DNA of 42,007 nt from Nitrospirota bacterium (GTDB lineage: Bacteria > Nitrospirota > Thermodesulfovibrionia > Thermodesulfovibrionales > JdFR-88), in NCBI GenBank assembly GCA_021825295.1, contig JAKAHV010000029.1, positions 1-42,007 of the forward strand. The letters are read 5' to 3'. Below, one piece after another: positions 14,579 to 21,904 of this stretch. A program made the position numbers and the translations under genes. A model generated the notes under the pieces. The model was not told the origin of the DNA, did no database searches, and saw only the letters and a program-made list of their open reading frames with translations. The number at the start of each line of letters is the position of its first letter. The stretch's first letter is position 1.

Positions 14579-15781
14579 TTACCCCCGGGGCAGAAGGCCG
14601 GCGGCGGTATCCAGAAGCCGGTATGCCTCCTCGATGCCGTCGAAGCTCCGGTGCACCCAGCGGCTTCCCCAGAAGAAGTTGCAGCTAGTCTCGGCCTCCA
14701 GGATGCGGTCGTACGCCCGGTATATAAGATGGCGGACTTCCCCGGGGTTGCCGGCCGAATGGCCGCGCTCGTCAAATGCGCGTTTTACCTGATGGTAATA
14801 GGCGCTTGCCTTTGTTATTTCCTCAAGGCCTCTTTTTTGAAGCAGGGAGCCTGTCCATTGGTTGAAATCCCCTCCCCAGTGGTGCCCGGTGTTCCAGGCG
14901 CCGGGATAGATATCGACCTCCTCGGTGGGCGGGAACCTCCTGAGATACTCGCTTATATGGATGGGGACGAACCCGAGGGTGCCGGCCCTGTAGCGGTGCA
15001 TAAGCTGATGGTAGAAAAACCCCCAGAACCCGCTTTCGACGTGCACTGTCCGGAACCAGCCCCCGTTTTCCCCGTCTGTCCATGTTGTCACCAGGGCCGG
15101 AAAGTCGCAGTTTTTGGTCCGCTCGTAGACTTCGTGCTGGAACCATCCGGGGTCGAGGCCGGACTCCTGCGCGTTTGAAAGCTCCCTGTCCCTTGGCACG
15201 ACGTAGATCTCCTCGCCCCCGTAACGGGCGATGCAGGGGCGGTATCGCTGCTCTTCCCAGCGCATCTGCCTCCGGGGTTTTATGTAGATCGAATCCACTA
15301 TCACATACCAGTAGCCGTTGCGTTTGAGCACGGGTATCATTTCCCTGGTAAAACCCATCTCCGGGGCCCAGAAACCGGGCGGCCACTCCCGTCCCAGAAG
15401 GTGCCGTCCGAGACCCTTCCACCACGCGGTATGGGCCTCCCAGTCCTCCGGCGGGATCAGCGGATAGACGGGGTGATAAAGGCCGGTGCCCAGAAACTCT
15501 ATGCACTGCGAACGCCTAAACCTCTCCAGGAAATCCTGCACGTCCACGACGTCCGCGAACGTCTCCCTCACCGCGGGGTCTTCGAGCTGTTTCAGCAGTG
15601 TGCCGGAAAAACTCATATGGGGCCGCGCCACATCCTCGAACCCTTCGAGCATGCGGGTGGTCCGGTCGTAACACCAGAGAATCTGCCTTGCCTCCCATCG
15701 CTCCTCAGAGTTATGCAGGGCCAGAAGGTTGCCGGGGGGCTGGTGCATGTTAAGACCGAGGGCATGATAGACTTCCGCCAT
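14579..15781 (-). CDS. Glycoside hydrolase family 57 protein
   Basis: A 400-residue GH57 catalytic domain. Motif 1 is LNMHQPPG (His13); motif 3, [10 protein letters not shown], supplies the nucleophile Glu141; motif 4, [11 protein letters not shown], supplies the acid/base Asp236. The family acts on alpha-glucans (amylase, 4-alpha-glucanotransferase, branching enzyme, amylopullulanase). This one is short and lacks the C-terminal helical and starch-binding additions of larger members, so the exact reaction is open. There is no signal peptide, so it should act on cytoplasmic glycogen-like polymer. A CTCC-type complement of a ribosome site (GGAGGAGAAAC on the minus strand) precedes the ATG at a good distance. 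Monocistronic, ending at the terminator 14525-14550. Confidence 0.88.
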   Translation of the reverse strand: MAEVYHALGLNMHQPPGNLLALHNSEERWEARQILWCYDRTTRMLEGFEDVARPHMSFSGTLLKQLEDPAVRETFADVVDVQDFLERFRRSQCIEFLGTGLYHPVYPLIPPEDWEAHTAWWKGLGRHLLGREWPPGFWAPEMGFTREMIPVLKRNGYWYVIVDSIYIKPRRQMRWEEQRYRPCIARYGGEEIYVVPRDRELSNAQESGLDPGWFQHEVYERTKNCDFPALVTTWTDGENGGWFRTVHVESGFWGFFYHQLMHRYRAGTLGFVPIHISEYLRRFPPTEEVDIYPGAWNTGHHWGGDFNQWTGSLLQKRGLEEITKASAYYHQVKRAFDERGHSAGNPGEVRHLIYRAYDRILEAETSCNFFWGSRWVHRSFDGIEEAYRLLDTAAGLLPRG

Positions 15782-15973
15782 GGTGTTTCTCCTCCAGAAT
15801 GTTTTCCGCCTTGGATGGATACGGGAAAAAATCTAATTTTGCTTCTACAAAGAATAGTACAAAATGGGTTGCTCATCAATCTGTACTCTGCTAGCCAATT
15901 CAGAGTGGGGCAGAGGCGGATGGGGGCATGGCTCGCATCATTCTCGGCAGCCATCCATGGCCGCCTCCGAGGC

Positions 15974-16013
15974 TTTTGCCTATCCGGACGTCCTTGTCCG
16001 GATAACGGCAAAA
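15974..16013. repeat. Long hairpin in the GH57-adenosine kinase gap
   Basis: TATCCGGAC (15981-15989) pairs perfectly with GTCCGGATA (15996-16004) around a GTCCTT loop; after a two-base bulge, TTTTGCC (15974-15980) pairs with GGCAAAA (16007-16013), giving 16 pairs. GCAAAAAAAT follows. Weaker outer pairing (GGATGGGGGCATG near 15918 with CATGTCCCATCC near 16025) suggests a larger structure. The 414-bp gap 15782-16195 holds this, the second palindromic repeat and a promoter, and no gene. Confidence 0.55.
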
Positions 16014-16077
16014 AAATCCGCTCGCATGTCCCATCCGTCTTCCCCCTTACGCGCGATTCGCTTATACCCGTTTGTTT

Positions 16078-16142
16078 GCGGAGCGAGGCCATGCAGCGGC
16101 AGAAAAAAACCCAAAAAGCGAATGACGTTTTTTATCGCCCGG
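16078..16142 (+). repeat. Palindromic repeat element, right-end copy 2
   Basis: Closely matches 13499-13563: both begin GCGGAGCGAGGCCATGCAGC, run through an A-rich stretch and end in ATTGCCCGGC or ATCGCCCGGC. The left partner arm is weaker here (GATTCGCTTATACCCG at 16055-16070 pairs partly with CCCAAAAAGCGAAT). It ends about 20 bp before the -10 of the adenosine-specific kinase promoter. Confidence 0.65.
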
Positions 16143-16161
16143 CTATGCCAAAATCCTCTTA

Positions 16162-16170
16162 TGCTATAAT
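16162..16170 (+). promoter_or_regulatory. Extended -10 promoter of the adenosine kinase-hisI operon
   Basis: TGCTATAAT combines a perfect TATAAT (16165-16170) with the TG dinucleotide of extended -10 promoters. No -35 box is visible, as is usual for this type. The start would be near 16177, just ahead of GGGAGGTGAT, an unusually complete match to the 16S rRNA 3' end. Confidence 0.55.
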
Positions 16171-16195
16171 CCGGTGGGAGGTGATGAAAAATCCC

Positions 16196-16678
16196 ATGGA
16201 AATCAAGACAGTGGGCATAATGATACCCGAGGGGACCAACGTCATCCTGGGCCAGACGCATTTCATAAAGACGGCCGAGGACCTCTATGAGGCGATCGTC
16301 ACATCGGTGCCCCAGGCAAGCTTCGGCGTCGCCTTTACCGAGGCCTCAGGCCCCTGCCTCATAAGAAAGGAGGGAAACGACGCGCCGCTGATCGACATCT
16401 GCATTAAAAACCTCCAGGCGATAGGGGCCGGGCACGTCTTCTGCGTTGTCCTCCGGAACGCTTTCCCGGTAAACGTATTAAACCGCATAAAGGATTGCCC
16501 GGAGGTCTGCCGCGTATTCTGCGCCACGGCCAACCCGGTGGAGGTGATCGTTGCGGAGACCCCGCAGGGAAGGGGCGTGCTGGGCGTCATCGACGGATTT
16601 GCCCCCAGGGGCGTCGAGACCCCCCAGGACCGCAATGAAAGGAAGGAGTTCCTCAGGAAAATAGGATATAAATTATGA
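16196..16678 (+). CDS. Adenosine-specific kinase (DUF355 family)
   Basis: A 160-residue protein of the Adenosine_kin (formerly DUF355) family, seen in archaea and thermophilic bacteria. The opening [20 protein letters not shown] and then [13 protein letters not shown] is the family signature, with [15 protein letters not shown] and the C-terminal [14 protein letters not shown] also conserved. Members bind AMP/adenosine and are reported as adenosine-specific kinases; the physiological role is poorly defined. The ATG at 16196 matches the family N-terminus and lies ten bases after GGAGGTGAT; ATG 16184 would add four residues. It overlaps hisI by four bases (ATGA). Coupling to hisI, whose substrate is phosphoribosyl-AMP, hints at a link with AMP metabolism. 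Confidence 0.9.
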   Translation: MEIKTVGIMIPEGTNVILGQTHFIKTAEDLYEAIVTSVPQASFGVAFTEASGPCLIRKEGNDAPLIDICIKNLQAIGAGHVFCVVLRNAFPVNVLNRIKDCPEVCRVFCATANPVEVIVAETPQGRGVLGVIDGFAPRGVETPQDRNERKEFLRKIGYKL

Positions 16679-17001
16679 GAGAGAAAAAAATCCCGGAGCT
16701 TAAATACGACGAGAAGGGCCTGATACCCGCCATCGTGCAGGAGGCGGAGACAGGCGAGGTGCTGATGATGGCCTGGATGAACAGGGAGTCCCTCCGCATG
16801 ACGCTTGAGAGCGGATACACCCACTTCTGGAGCCGTTCAAGGCAGAAATACTGGAAGAAAGGCGAGACCTCCGGCTGCACCCAGCAGGTAAAGGACGTTT
16901 TCTACGACTGCGACCAGGACACCCTCCTGGTGAAGGTGAAACAGGCCGGCGGGGGGGCCTGCCACACGGGGGAGAGGACCTGTTTTTTCAGGAAGATATA
17001 A
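16675..17001 (+). CDS. hisI: Phosphoribosyl-AMP cyclohydrolase
   Basis: A 108-residue HisI protein, complete without the HisE domain that is fused in enterobacteria. The core [19 protein letters not shown] and [18 protein letters not shown], with C-terminal [10 protein letters not shown], carries the Zn and Mg ligands. It opens the adenine ring of PR-AMP in the third step of histidine synthesis. It is coupled to the upstream kinase by ATGA and sits away from other his genes. Confidence 0.96.
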   Translation: MREKKIPELKYDEKGLIPAIVQEAETGEVLMMAWMNRESLRMTLESGYTHFWSRSRQKYWKKGETSGCTQQVKDVFYDCDQDTLLVKVKQAGGGACHTGERTCFFRKI

Positions 17002-17034
17002 GAGTGATTATTACATTTTTTGCCTTTTGGGGTT

Positions 17035-17053
17035 ACAGGGGCGGAGCCCCTGT
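17035..17053 (+). terminator. Hairpin between hisI and the HIT gene
   Basis: ACAGGGGC and GCCCCTGT form an eight-pair perfect stem with a GGA loop, followed by ATTTT. It lies 33 bp past the hisI stop and 23 bp before the GTG of the next gene. It could be a weak terminator or attenuator, or an mRNA-stability element within the operon. Confidence 0.45.
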
Positions 17054-17076
17054 ATTTTAAAGGGCGGGAGGGTGGG

Positions 17077-17418
17077 GTGGACTGCCTTTTTTGCCGGATA
17101 GCGGAGAAAAAGACCCCCGCAAGGATAATCTACGAGGACGAGGCTTGCGTTGCCTTCGAGGACATCGCGCCCCAGGCCCCTGTGCACGTCCTCGTGGTCC
17201 CCAGGAGGCACATAGCCACCACCCTGGAGCTGAAGGAGGAGGACGGTCCGCTGATAGGGCATCTCTTCCGGGTGGCAAACCGGATAGCCGGGGACAAGCA
17301 GGTGGCCGGCCGGGGCTTCCGCCTGGTGATGAACACGAATGCGGAGGCCGGGCAGAGCGTCTATCACATCCACCTGCACCTGCTTGGCGGCCGCCGCATG
17401 CACTGGCCTCCGGGATAA
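17077..17418 (+). CDS. HIT-family nucleotide hydrolase (HinT-like)
   Basis: A 113-residue histidine-triad protein. The catalytic HIHLHLLGGR ends the chain as in HinT, and the N-terminus DCLFCRIAEKKTPARIIYED has the usual Cys-x2-Cys. HinT enzymes hydrolyse purine nucleoside phosphoramidates. I place the start at GTG 17077, after GGGAGG; the frame stays open to a TTG at 17020, but that would run through the hairpin at 17035-17053. Confidence 0.93.
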   Translation: MDCLFCRIAEKKTPARIIYEDEACVAFEDIAPQAPVHVLVVPRRHIATTLELKEEDGPLIGHLFRVANRIAGDKQVAGRGFRLVMNTNAEAGQSVYHIHLHLLGGRRMHWPPG

Positions 17419-17524
17419 GAGAAAATAATAAGGGGCTTAAACCATGCAGCAAAATCCGCTTTTCCTTACCCCACCCTCCAGGGATTATTCAAACGGGCTT
17501 CGCCTTTTGGGCCCCTATGACTCT

Positions 17525-17554
17525 TTGCGATAAGTCATTGCCCTGATTTATAAT
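17525..17554 (+). promoter_or_regulatory. Promoter of the polysaccharide locus (rfbF)
   Basis: TTGCGA (17525-17530) and TATAAT (17549-17554) are separated by 18 bp. Transcription would start near 17562, followed by GGAAAGGGCGG before the rfbF ATG at 17584. The rest of the 165-bp gap holds only short GC-rich repeats. Confidence 0.5.
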
Positions 17555-17583
17555 TCAGATGTGAAAATCGGAAAGGGCGGATC

Positions 17584-18354
17584 ATGCAAGCTATAATCCT
17601 TTGCGGCGGGAAAGGTACCAGGATGCGGGAAGAGACCGAATTCAAGCCCAAGCCTCTCGTTGAGATCGGCGGCATCCCGATTCTCTGGCACATAATGAAG
17701 ATATTTTCCCATTACGGCTGTAACGATTTCGTCTTGTGTCTGGGATATAAGGGCAAGATGATCAAGGAGTATTTCCTTAATTTCGAATGGCTTGCTAACG
17801 ATTTTACCCTTCAGATGGGAAAGGGCAAAGGAAAGATAACTCACCATGCGCACTCGCTGGACAACTGGAACATCACATTCGCGGATACGGGCGAAAGCAC
17901 GGAGACCGGGGGCAGGATAAAACGGGTGGAAAAATATATAAGGGGAGATGATTTTTTTATCACTTATGGTGATGGCGTGGCCGATGTGAATATAAAGGCC
18001 CTGTATGATTTCCACAAACGAAAGAAAAAAGTGCTTACCATAACCGGCATCCACCCGCCATCAAGATTCGGCATTCTGGATGTAAATGACGGGATGGCAA
18101 GGTCCTTCAGCGAAAAACCTGCACTGGAAGGACTTGTGAACGGCGGTTTCATGGCGGCAAGCAAAAAACTGTTCGATTATCTGGATGAGGATTGCGTGTT
18201 CGAGCAAAAACCAATGCGCAAGCTTGCCGCCGGGAGGCAGCTTGCTGTATTCGAGCATAAAGGTTTCTGGCAGTGCATGGACACCTTCAAGGAGGTGGAG
18301 GCGTTCAACAGGCAATGGGACCGGGGCATCCGGCCTTGGGTTGTTTGGGAATAG
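17584..18354 (+). CDS. rfbF: Glucose-1-phosphate cytidylyltransferase
   Basis: A 256-residue sugar nucleotidyltransferase of full length. MQAIILCGGKGTRMREETEF (residues 1-20), followed by KPKPLVEIGGIPILWHIMK, is the RfbF signature and separates it from dTDP- and UDP-glucose enzymes; TYGDGVADV holds the Asp that binds metal. It makes CDP-glucose from CTP and glucose-1-phosphate, the first step to CDP-linked deoxysugars. It is first in the locus and lies seven bases upstream of rfbG. Confidence 0.96.
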   Translation: MQAIILCGGKGTRMREETEFKPKPLVEIGGIPILWHIMKIFSHYGCNDFVLCLGYKGKMIKEYFLNFEWLANDFTLQMGKGKGKITHHAHSLDNWNITFADTGESTETGGRIKRVEKYIRGDDFFITYGDGVADVNIKALYDFHKRKKKVLTITGIHPPSRFGILDVNDGMARSFSEKPALEGLVNGGFMAASKKLFDYLDEDCVFEQKPMRKLAAGRQLAVFEHKGFWQCMDTFKEVEAFNRQWDRGIRPWVVWE

Positions 18355-18361
18355 AAAATTC

Positions 18362-19429
18362 GTGTTTGATGTATACCGCGATAAAACCGTCCTTGTAACC
18401 GGCCACACTGGCTTTAAAGGTTCATGGCTCTGTCTTTGGCTTGAAAGACTTGGAGCAAACGTCGTTGGCTATGCTCTGAATCCCTCGACCAGGCCAAATC
18501 ACTTCGATCTCCTTAAACTAGGCATGGTCTCCATAATAGGTGATATCAGGGACAGGGAAAAACTCACAAGAGTCTTCGAAACCCACCTTCCGGAGATCGT
18601 TTTTCACCTTGCGGCACAGCCCCTTGTGAGATATGGGTATGCCAACCCTGTCGATACATTGGAAATTAATATCATGGGGACTGTAAATGTCCTTGAATTA
18701 TCCAGGAAAATCAAATCAGTGGGCGCAATAGTAAACGTGACCAGCGACAAGTGTTACGAGAATAAGGAATGGCTTGGAAGTTACAGGGAGACAGACCCCG
18801 TTGGCGGCTATGACCCTTATAGCGCATCGAAAGGGTGCGCGGAGATCGTGACGGCAGCCTACCGGAGGTCCTTTTTTAATCCCGGCGGTTTTGGCGCGAA
18901 TCACAATACTCTTGTCGCCAGCGCGAGAGCAGGAAACGTAATTGGGGGTGGAGACTGGTCTGAGGACAGGCTGATTCCGGACATAGTCAGGGCTGCAATT
19001 GGCAGCGGAAAGGTTTCCATAAGGAACCCGAAATCAGTGAGGCCCTGGCAGCATGTGCTCGAGCCTCTGGCCGGTTATCTCATGTTGGGTGAAAGACTCA
19101 TTCAGGGCAAGGTGGAATTCGCTGATGCCTGGAATTTCGGGCCTGGCGAGGAAAGCCATGCCAAGGTGGAAGATATTGTAAACGGCGCGAAGAAAAGATG
19201 GGACAGGGTTGAATTCGAGATAAACTCTGATAATACCCTGCATGAAGCGGGAATCTTGAAGCTCGACTGCTCAAAAGCCCTGGTATCGCTCGGCTGGAAG
19301 CATATTTGGGGGCTCGATCAAGCGCTGGATGCAACTATGAATTGGTACAGGCAATATTATGCAAACGGCGCAACCAGAAGCAGGGAAGACCTGGATACAT
19401 ATACTTCGCTGATGGAAGATAAAACCTGA
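18362..19429 (+). CDS. rfbG: CDP-glucose 4,6-dehydratase
   Basis: A 355-residue extended short-chain dehydrogenase. The NAD motif TGHTGFKGSW, the strand NVTSDKCYEN and the catalytic Tyr-x3-Lys in YDPYSASKGCAE are all as in RfbG. It converts CDP-glucose to CDP-4-keto-6-deoxyglucose. The start is GTG 18362; the frame extends upstream inside rfbF but is not translated there on family length. The product feeds the epimerase, methyltransferase and aminotransferase encoded downstream, since no CDP-ascarylose-type 3-dehydratase gene is present. Confidence 0.95.
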   Translation: MFDVYRDKTVLVTGHTGFKGSWLCLWLERLGANVVGYALNPSTRPNHFDLLKLGMVSIIGDIRDREKLTRVFETHLPEIVFHLAAQPLVRYGYANPVDTLEINIMGTVNVLELSRKIKSVGAIVNVTSDKCYENKEWLGSYRETDPVGGYDPYSASKGCAEIVTAAYRRSFFNPGGFGANHNTLVASARAGNVIGGGDWSEDRLIPDIVRAAIGSGKVSIRNPKSVRPWQHVLEPLAGYLMLGERLIQGKVEFADAWNFGPGEESHAKVEDIVNGAKKRWDRVEFEINSDNTLHEAGILKLDCSKALVSLGWKHIWGLDQALDATMNWYRQYYANGATRSREDLDTYTSLMEDKT

Positions 19430-19513
19430 TGCTCTTGCATATCTGCAATACTGATGCCGGACCCTTGAAAAATATAGATTCTCCATCATGTGGGCAGATA
19501 TAATTAAATAGTT

Positions 19514-21136
19514 ATGCCCAAAGGGCTGAATGCGCATCTGAAAACCGCCGTAAAGAGAAGCACGCTTGTACTTGCCTCTACCGTAGCAAGCCAACTGGTC
19601 TGGTTTTGCATAAAGATACTTGTAGTAAGAAGCACCACGAAGGCGGAGTTCGGGATTTACTCACTCATGCTAACGATTTTCGGTGTCCTTGTCACGATTG
19701 TCCCCCTTGGCGTTCCGGCGGGCGTCACCAGGTTTGTCTCTCTCAGCCAGGGGGAGGAGAACAGGGCGGAGGCGGTGGGGATTTCCAAGGCCGGCGTTCA
19801 AATTGCCCTCTGCCTCGGGCTGGCCGCCTCCATTGCCATCTATTTTCTTTCCGGTCAGATAGCCCGGCACGTCTTTTATACCCCGGGTCTGGCGGGCCCT
19901 CTGAGGATTATCTCCTTTCTGTTGCCCTTCGCCATATACCAGAACATAACGGGGGGAATCCTGCTTGGAAACGGATTTATCAGCCAGAAGATTTTCAACG
20001 ACCTGCTGACCCCGGTTTTTTACATGCTGCTGATACTTGTTGTCCTTCTGTTTCACATGCATTTCAGTGGGATTCTCTTCGCGTACGTATCGGCCAGCCT
20101 GGCGATTGTCTTCCTCGTTTTGGCCTTTGGTTTTAAAAAACTGGGCGGGGCATATCTGTTGCCCTTTGCGAGGCGGGGTTGCACCATCCCGGCCCGGCCG
20201 GATTATAAAAAAAGACATGAGGCGCTGCTGAAATTCTCCGTTCCCCTGCTGGTCGCCAGCGTTACCAATATGATCATCATGTGGGCCGATACCTTAATGG
20301 TCGGCAGGTATATAGGCGCGAAGGCGGTGGGCACTTACAGCGTAAGCGTCTCGCTTGTCAACCTCCTGCTTTTTCCCCTTACGGCCCTCAGTTTTGTCTT
20401 TCTGCCCATATCCGGGGAGATATACGCGAATGACGGGGCGGGCAATAACGGCCTGAGGGACCTTAAACGGGCATACCAGGTGCTCACCAAATGGGCATTC
20501 GCCGCGACGCTTCCCATTTTCTTCGTCCTTTTCTTCTTCCCGCAGATGACCATAACGGCCCTTTTCGGCCCCCGGTTCCTGGATGCGGCCCTGCCCCTGA
20601 GGTTTCTGGCCTTTGGCCTCATGATAAACGCCTTTCTGGGCACAAACGGGATGCTCATGATGGTGATGGGCTACTCAAGGGAGATCATGAACATATCCGT
20701 AGCGGGAGCGGCATTCAATATAGCCATGAATTACATATTGATAAAGAAGGCCGGCCTCGGGCTGGCCGGGGCCTCAATTTCCACCATGTCATCCTATATT
20801 CTTATAAACGTCCTCTACTCATTAAGTCTTTACCGCAGAAGCGGGCTGCACCCGTTTTCGCCCTCTTACATGAAACCCCTGGCCGGGGCCGCCATATCCG
20901 GGCTTCTCATCTACGCGGTCGCAAAGAGCCTGCCGCTTTCCTTCTGGATGCTGCCGGTCTACTTCCTTCTTTTCGTCGGAGGCTACGGGGCGAGCCTTCT
21001 GCTTACGAGGAGCATCGAGGCGGAGGACCTTTTTATTCTCGAAAGGGTGCTCAACAGGATGGGGGTCCAGCCGGAGCCCGTCCTTGCCTTTTTTGAACGG
21101 TTCACGCGCGGGGTTTCAAAGCCCACCCCGGAATAA
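19514..21136 (+). CDS. Wzx-type polysaccharide flippase
   Basis: A 540-residue MOP-superfamily membrane protein with about 12-14 hydrophobic segments. The N-terminus (LVLASTVASQLVWFCIKILV) and the central MIIMWADTLMVGRYIGAKAV segment are typical of O-antigen and teichoic acid flippases. It should move lipid-linked oligosaccharide to the periplasmic face. TATAAT lies nine bases before the ATG with no ribosome site, so a very short leader is possible. Codon use is GC-rich, unlike the AT-richer genes that follow. Confidence 0.88.
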   Translation: MPKGLNAHLKTAVKRSTLVLASTVASQLVWFCIKILVVRSTTKAEFGIYSLMLTIFGVLVTIVPLGVPAGVTRFVSLSQGEENRAEAVGISKAGVQIALCLGLAASIAIYFLSGQIARHVFYTPGLAGPLRIISFLLPFAIYQNITGGILLGNGFISQKIFNDLLTPVFYMLLILVVLLFHMHFSGILFAYVSASLAIVFLVLAFGFKKLGGAYLLPFARRGCTIPARPDYKKRHEALLKFSVPLLVASVTNMIIMWADTLMVGRYIGAKAVGTYSVSVSLVNLLLFPLTALSFVFLPISGEIYANDGAGNNGLRDLKRAYQVLTKWAFAATLPIFFVLFFFPQMTITALFGPRFLDAALPLRFLAFGLMINAFLGTNGMLMMVMGYSREIMNISVAGAAFNIAMNYILIKKAGLGLAGASISTMSSYILINVLYSLSLYRRSGLHPFSPSYMKPLAGAAISGLLIYAVAKSLPLSFWMLPVYFLLFVGGYGASLLLTRSIEAEDLFILERVLNRMGVQPEPVLAFFERFTRGVSKPTPE

Positions 21137-21167
21137 GCATTCACGAAATGAATGGGGGAGGCAAAAA

Positions 21168-21368
21168 ATGTCTTTTTTTCACCGGGTTTGCCTGGCACGC
21201 CACTTGAAATTCAAAAGAACCTCATTCTATTATATGGAAGCAGAGGAGATTGGCTCCCGCCTTAATTTGGCAATTTACATGAGAGAATTATCAATAGAAA
21301 GGTCTTGTAAAGATTTTTTGCACAATGCAATCCGCTGGCCTGAGAAATGGAATAACAAATGGATATAG
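21168..21368 (+). CDS. Small protein of unknown function
   Basis: A 66-residue open frame with a very good ribosome site (GGGGGAGG, six bases before the ATG). It overlaps the epimerase start by ten bases, as neighbouring coupled genes do. The sequence is basic, with three Cys residues and several Trp near the end (RWPEKWNNKW), and matches no family I recognise. It may be a small real gene, or a leader frame that couples translation to the epimerase, which has only a weak ribosome site of its own. Confidence 0.4.
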   Translation: MSFFHRVCLARHLKFKRTSFYYMEAEEIGSRLNLAIYMRELSIERSCKDFLHNAIRWPEKWNNKWI

Positions 21369-21904
21369 CGCTGACGCCTATTAATGGCGTTTTTGTCGTT
21401 GAAACATCGAAACACATAGACCACAGGGGCTCTTTTTTTCGCGCTTATTGCCGGAATGAGATGGGTGCGATAATTGGAGACCGGCAGATAGTTCAGATTA
21501 ATATATCCAGAACCCGCAAGGCCGGCGCCATAAGAGGAATGCATTATCAAAGCTCTCCCCATGGCGAAATGAAGCTTATCCGTTGTTTAAAAGGCAGAGT
21601 GTGGGACGTGGCGGTTGATTTGCGGGCCGATTCATCCACATATCTGAAATGGCATGCAGTGGAGCTCTCCGGGGAGAATGCCCGCATGATGGTCATCCCT
21701 GAAGGATGCGCGCATGGGTTTCAGGTAATTGAGGCCGATTCGGAACTGTTGTATCTTCATACGGGTTTTTATGCCCCCGAGGCCGAAAAGGGTATTGCAT
21801 ATAATGACCCGAGCATTTCAATAGCGTGGCCCATTCCGGTTACAGAGCTGTCGAAGCGCGATTCTCAACATGTCTTTATACGTCCTCAAGGTGATAATCC
21901 ATGA
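21359..21904 (+). CDS. RmlC-like nucleotide-sugar epimerase
   Basis: A 181-residue cupin of the dTDP-4-dehydrorhamnose 3,5-epimerase family. The catalytic His62 lies in AIRGMHYQSSPHGEMKLIR with Lys72, and Tyr138 lies in LHTGFYAPEAE, matching the active-site base and acid. It differs clearly from the RfbC at 33094, which serves rhamnose. Its place after rfbF-rfbG and before the methyltransferase fusion argues for C3 and/or C5 epimerisation of CDP-4-keto-6-deoxyglucose. It overlaps the next gene by four bases (ATGA). Confidence 0.88.
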   Translation: MDIALTPINGVFVVETSKHIDHRGSFFRAYCRNEMGAIIGDRQIVQINISRTRKAGAIRGMHYQSSPHGEMKLIRCLKGRVWDVAVDLRADSSTYLKWHAVELSGENARMMVIPEGCAHGFQVIEADSELLYLHTGFYAPEAEKGIAYNDPSISIAWPIPVTELSKRDSQHVFIRPQGDNP

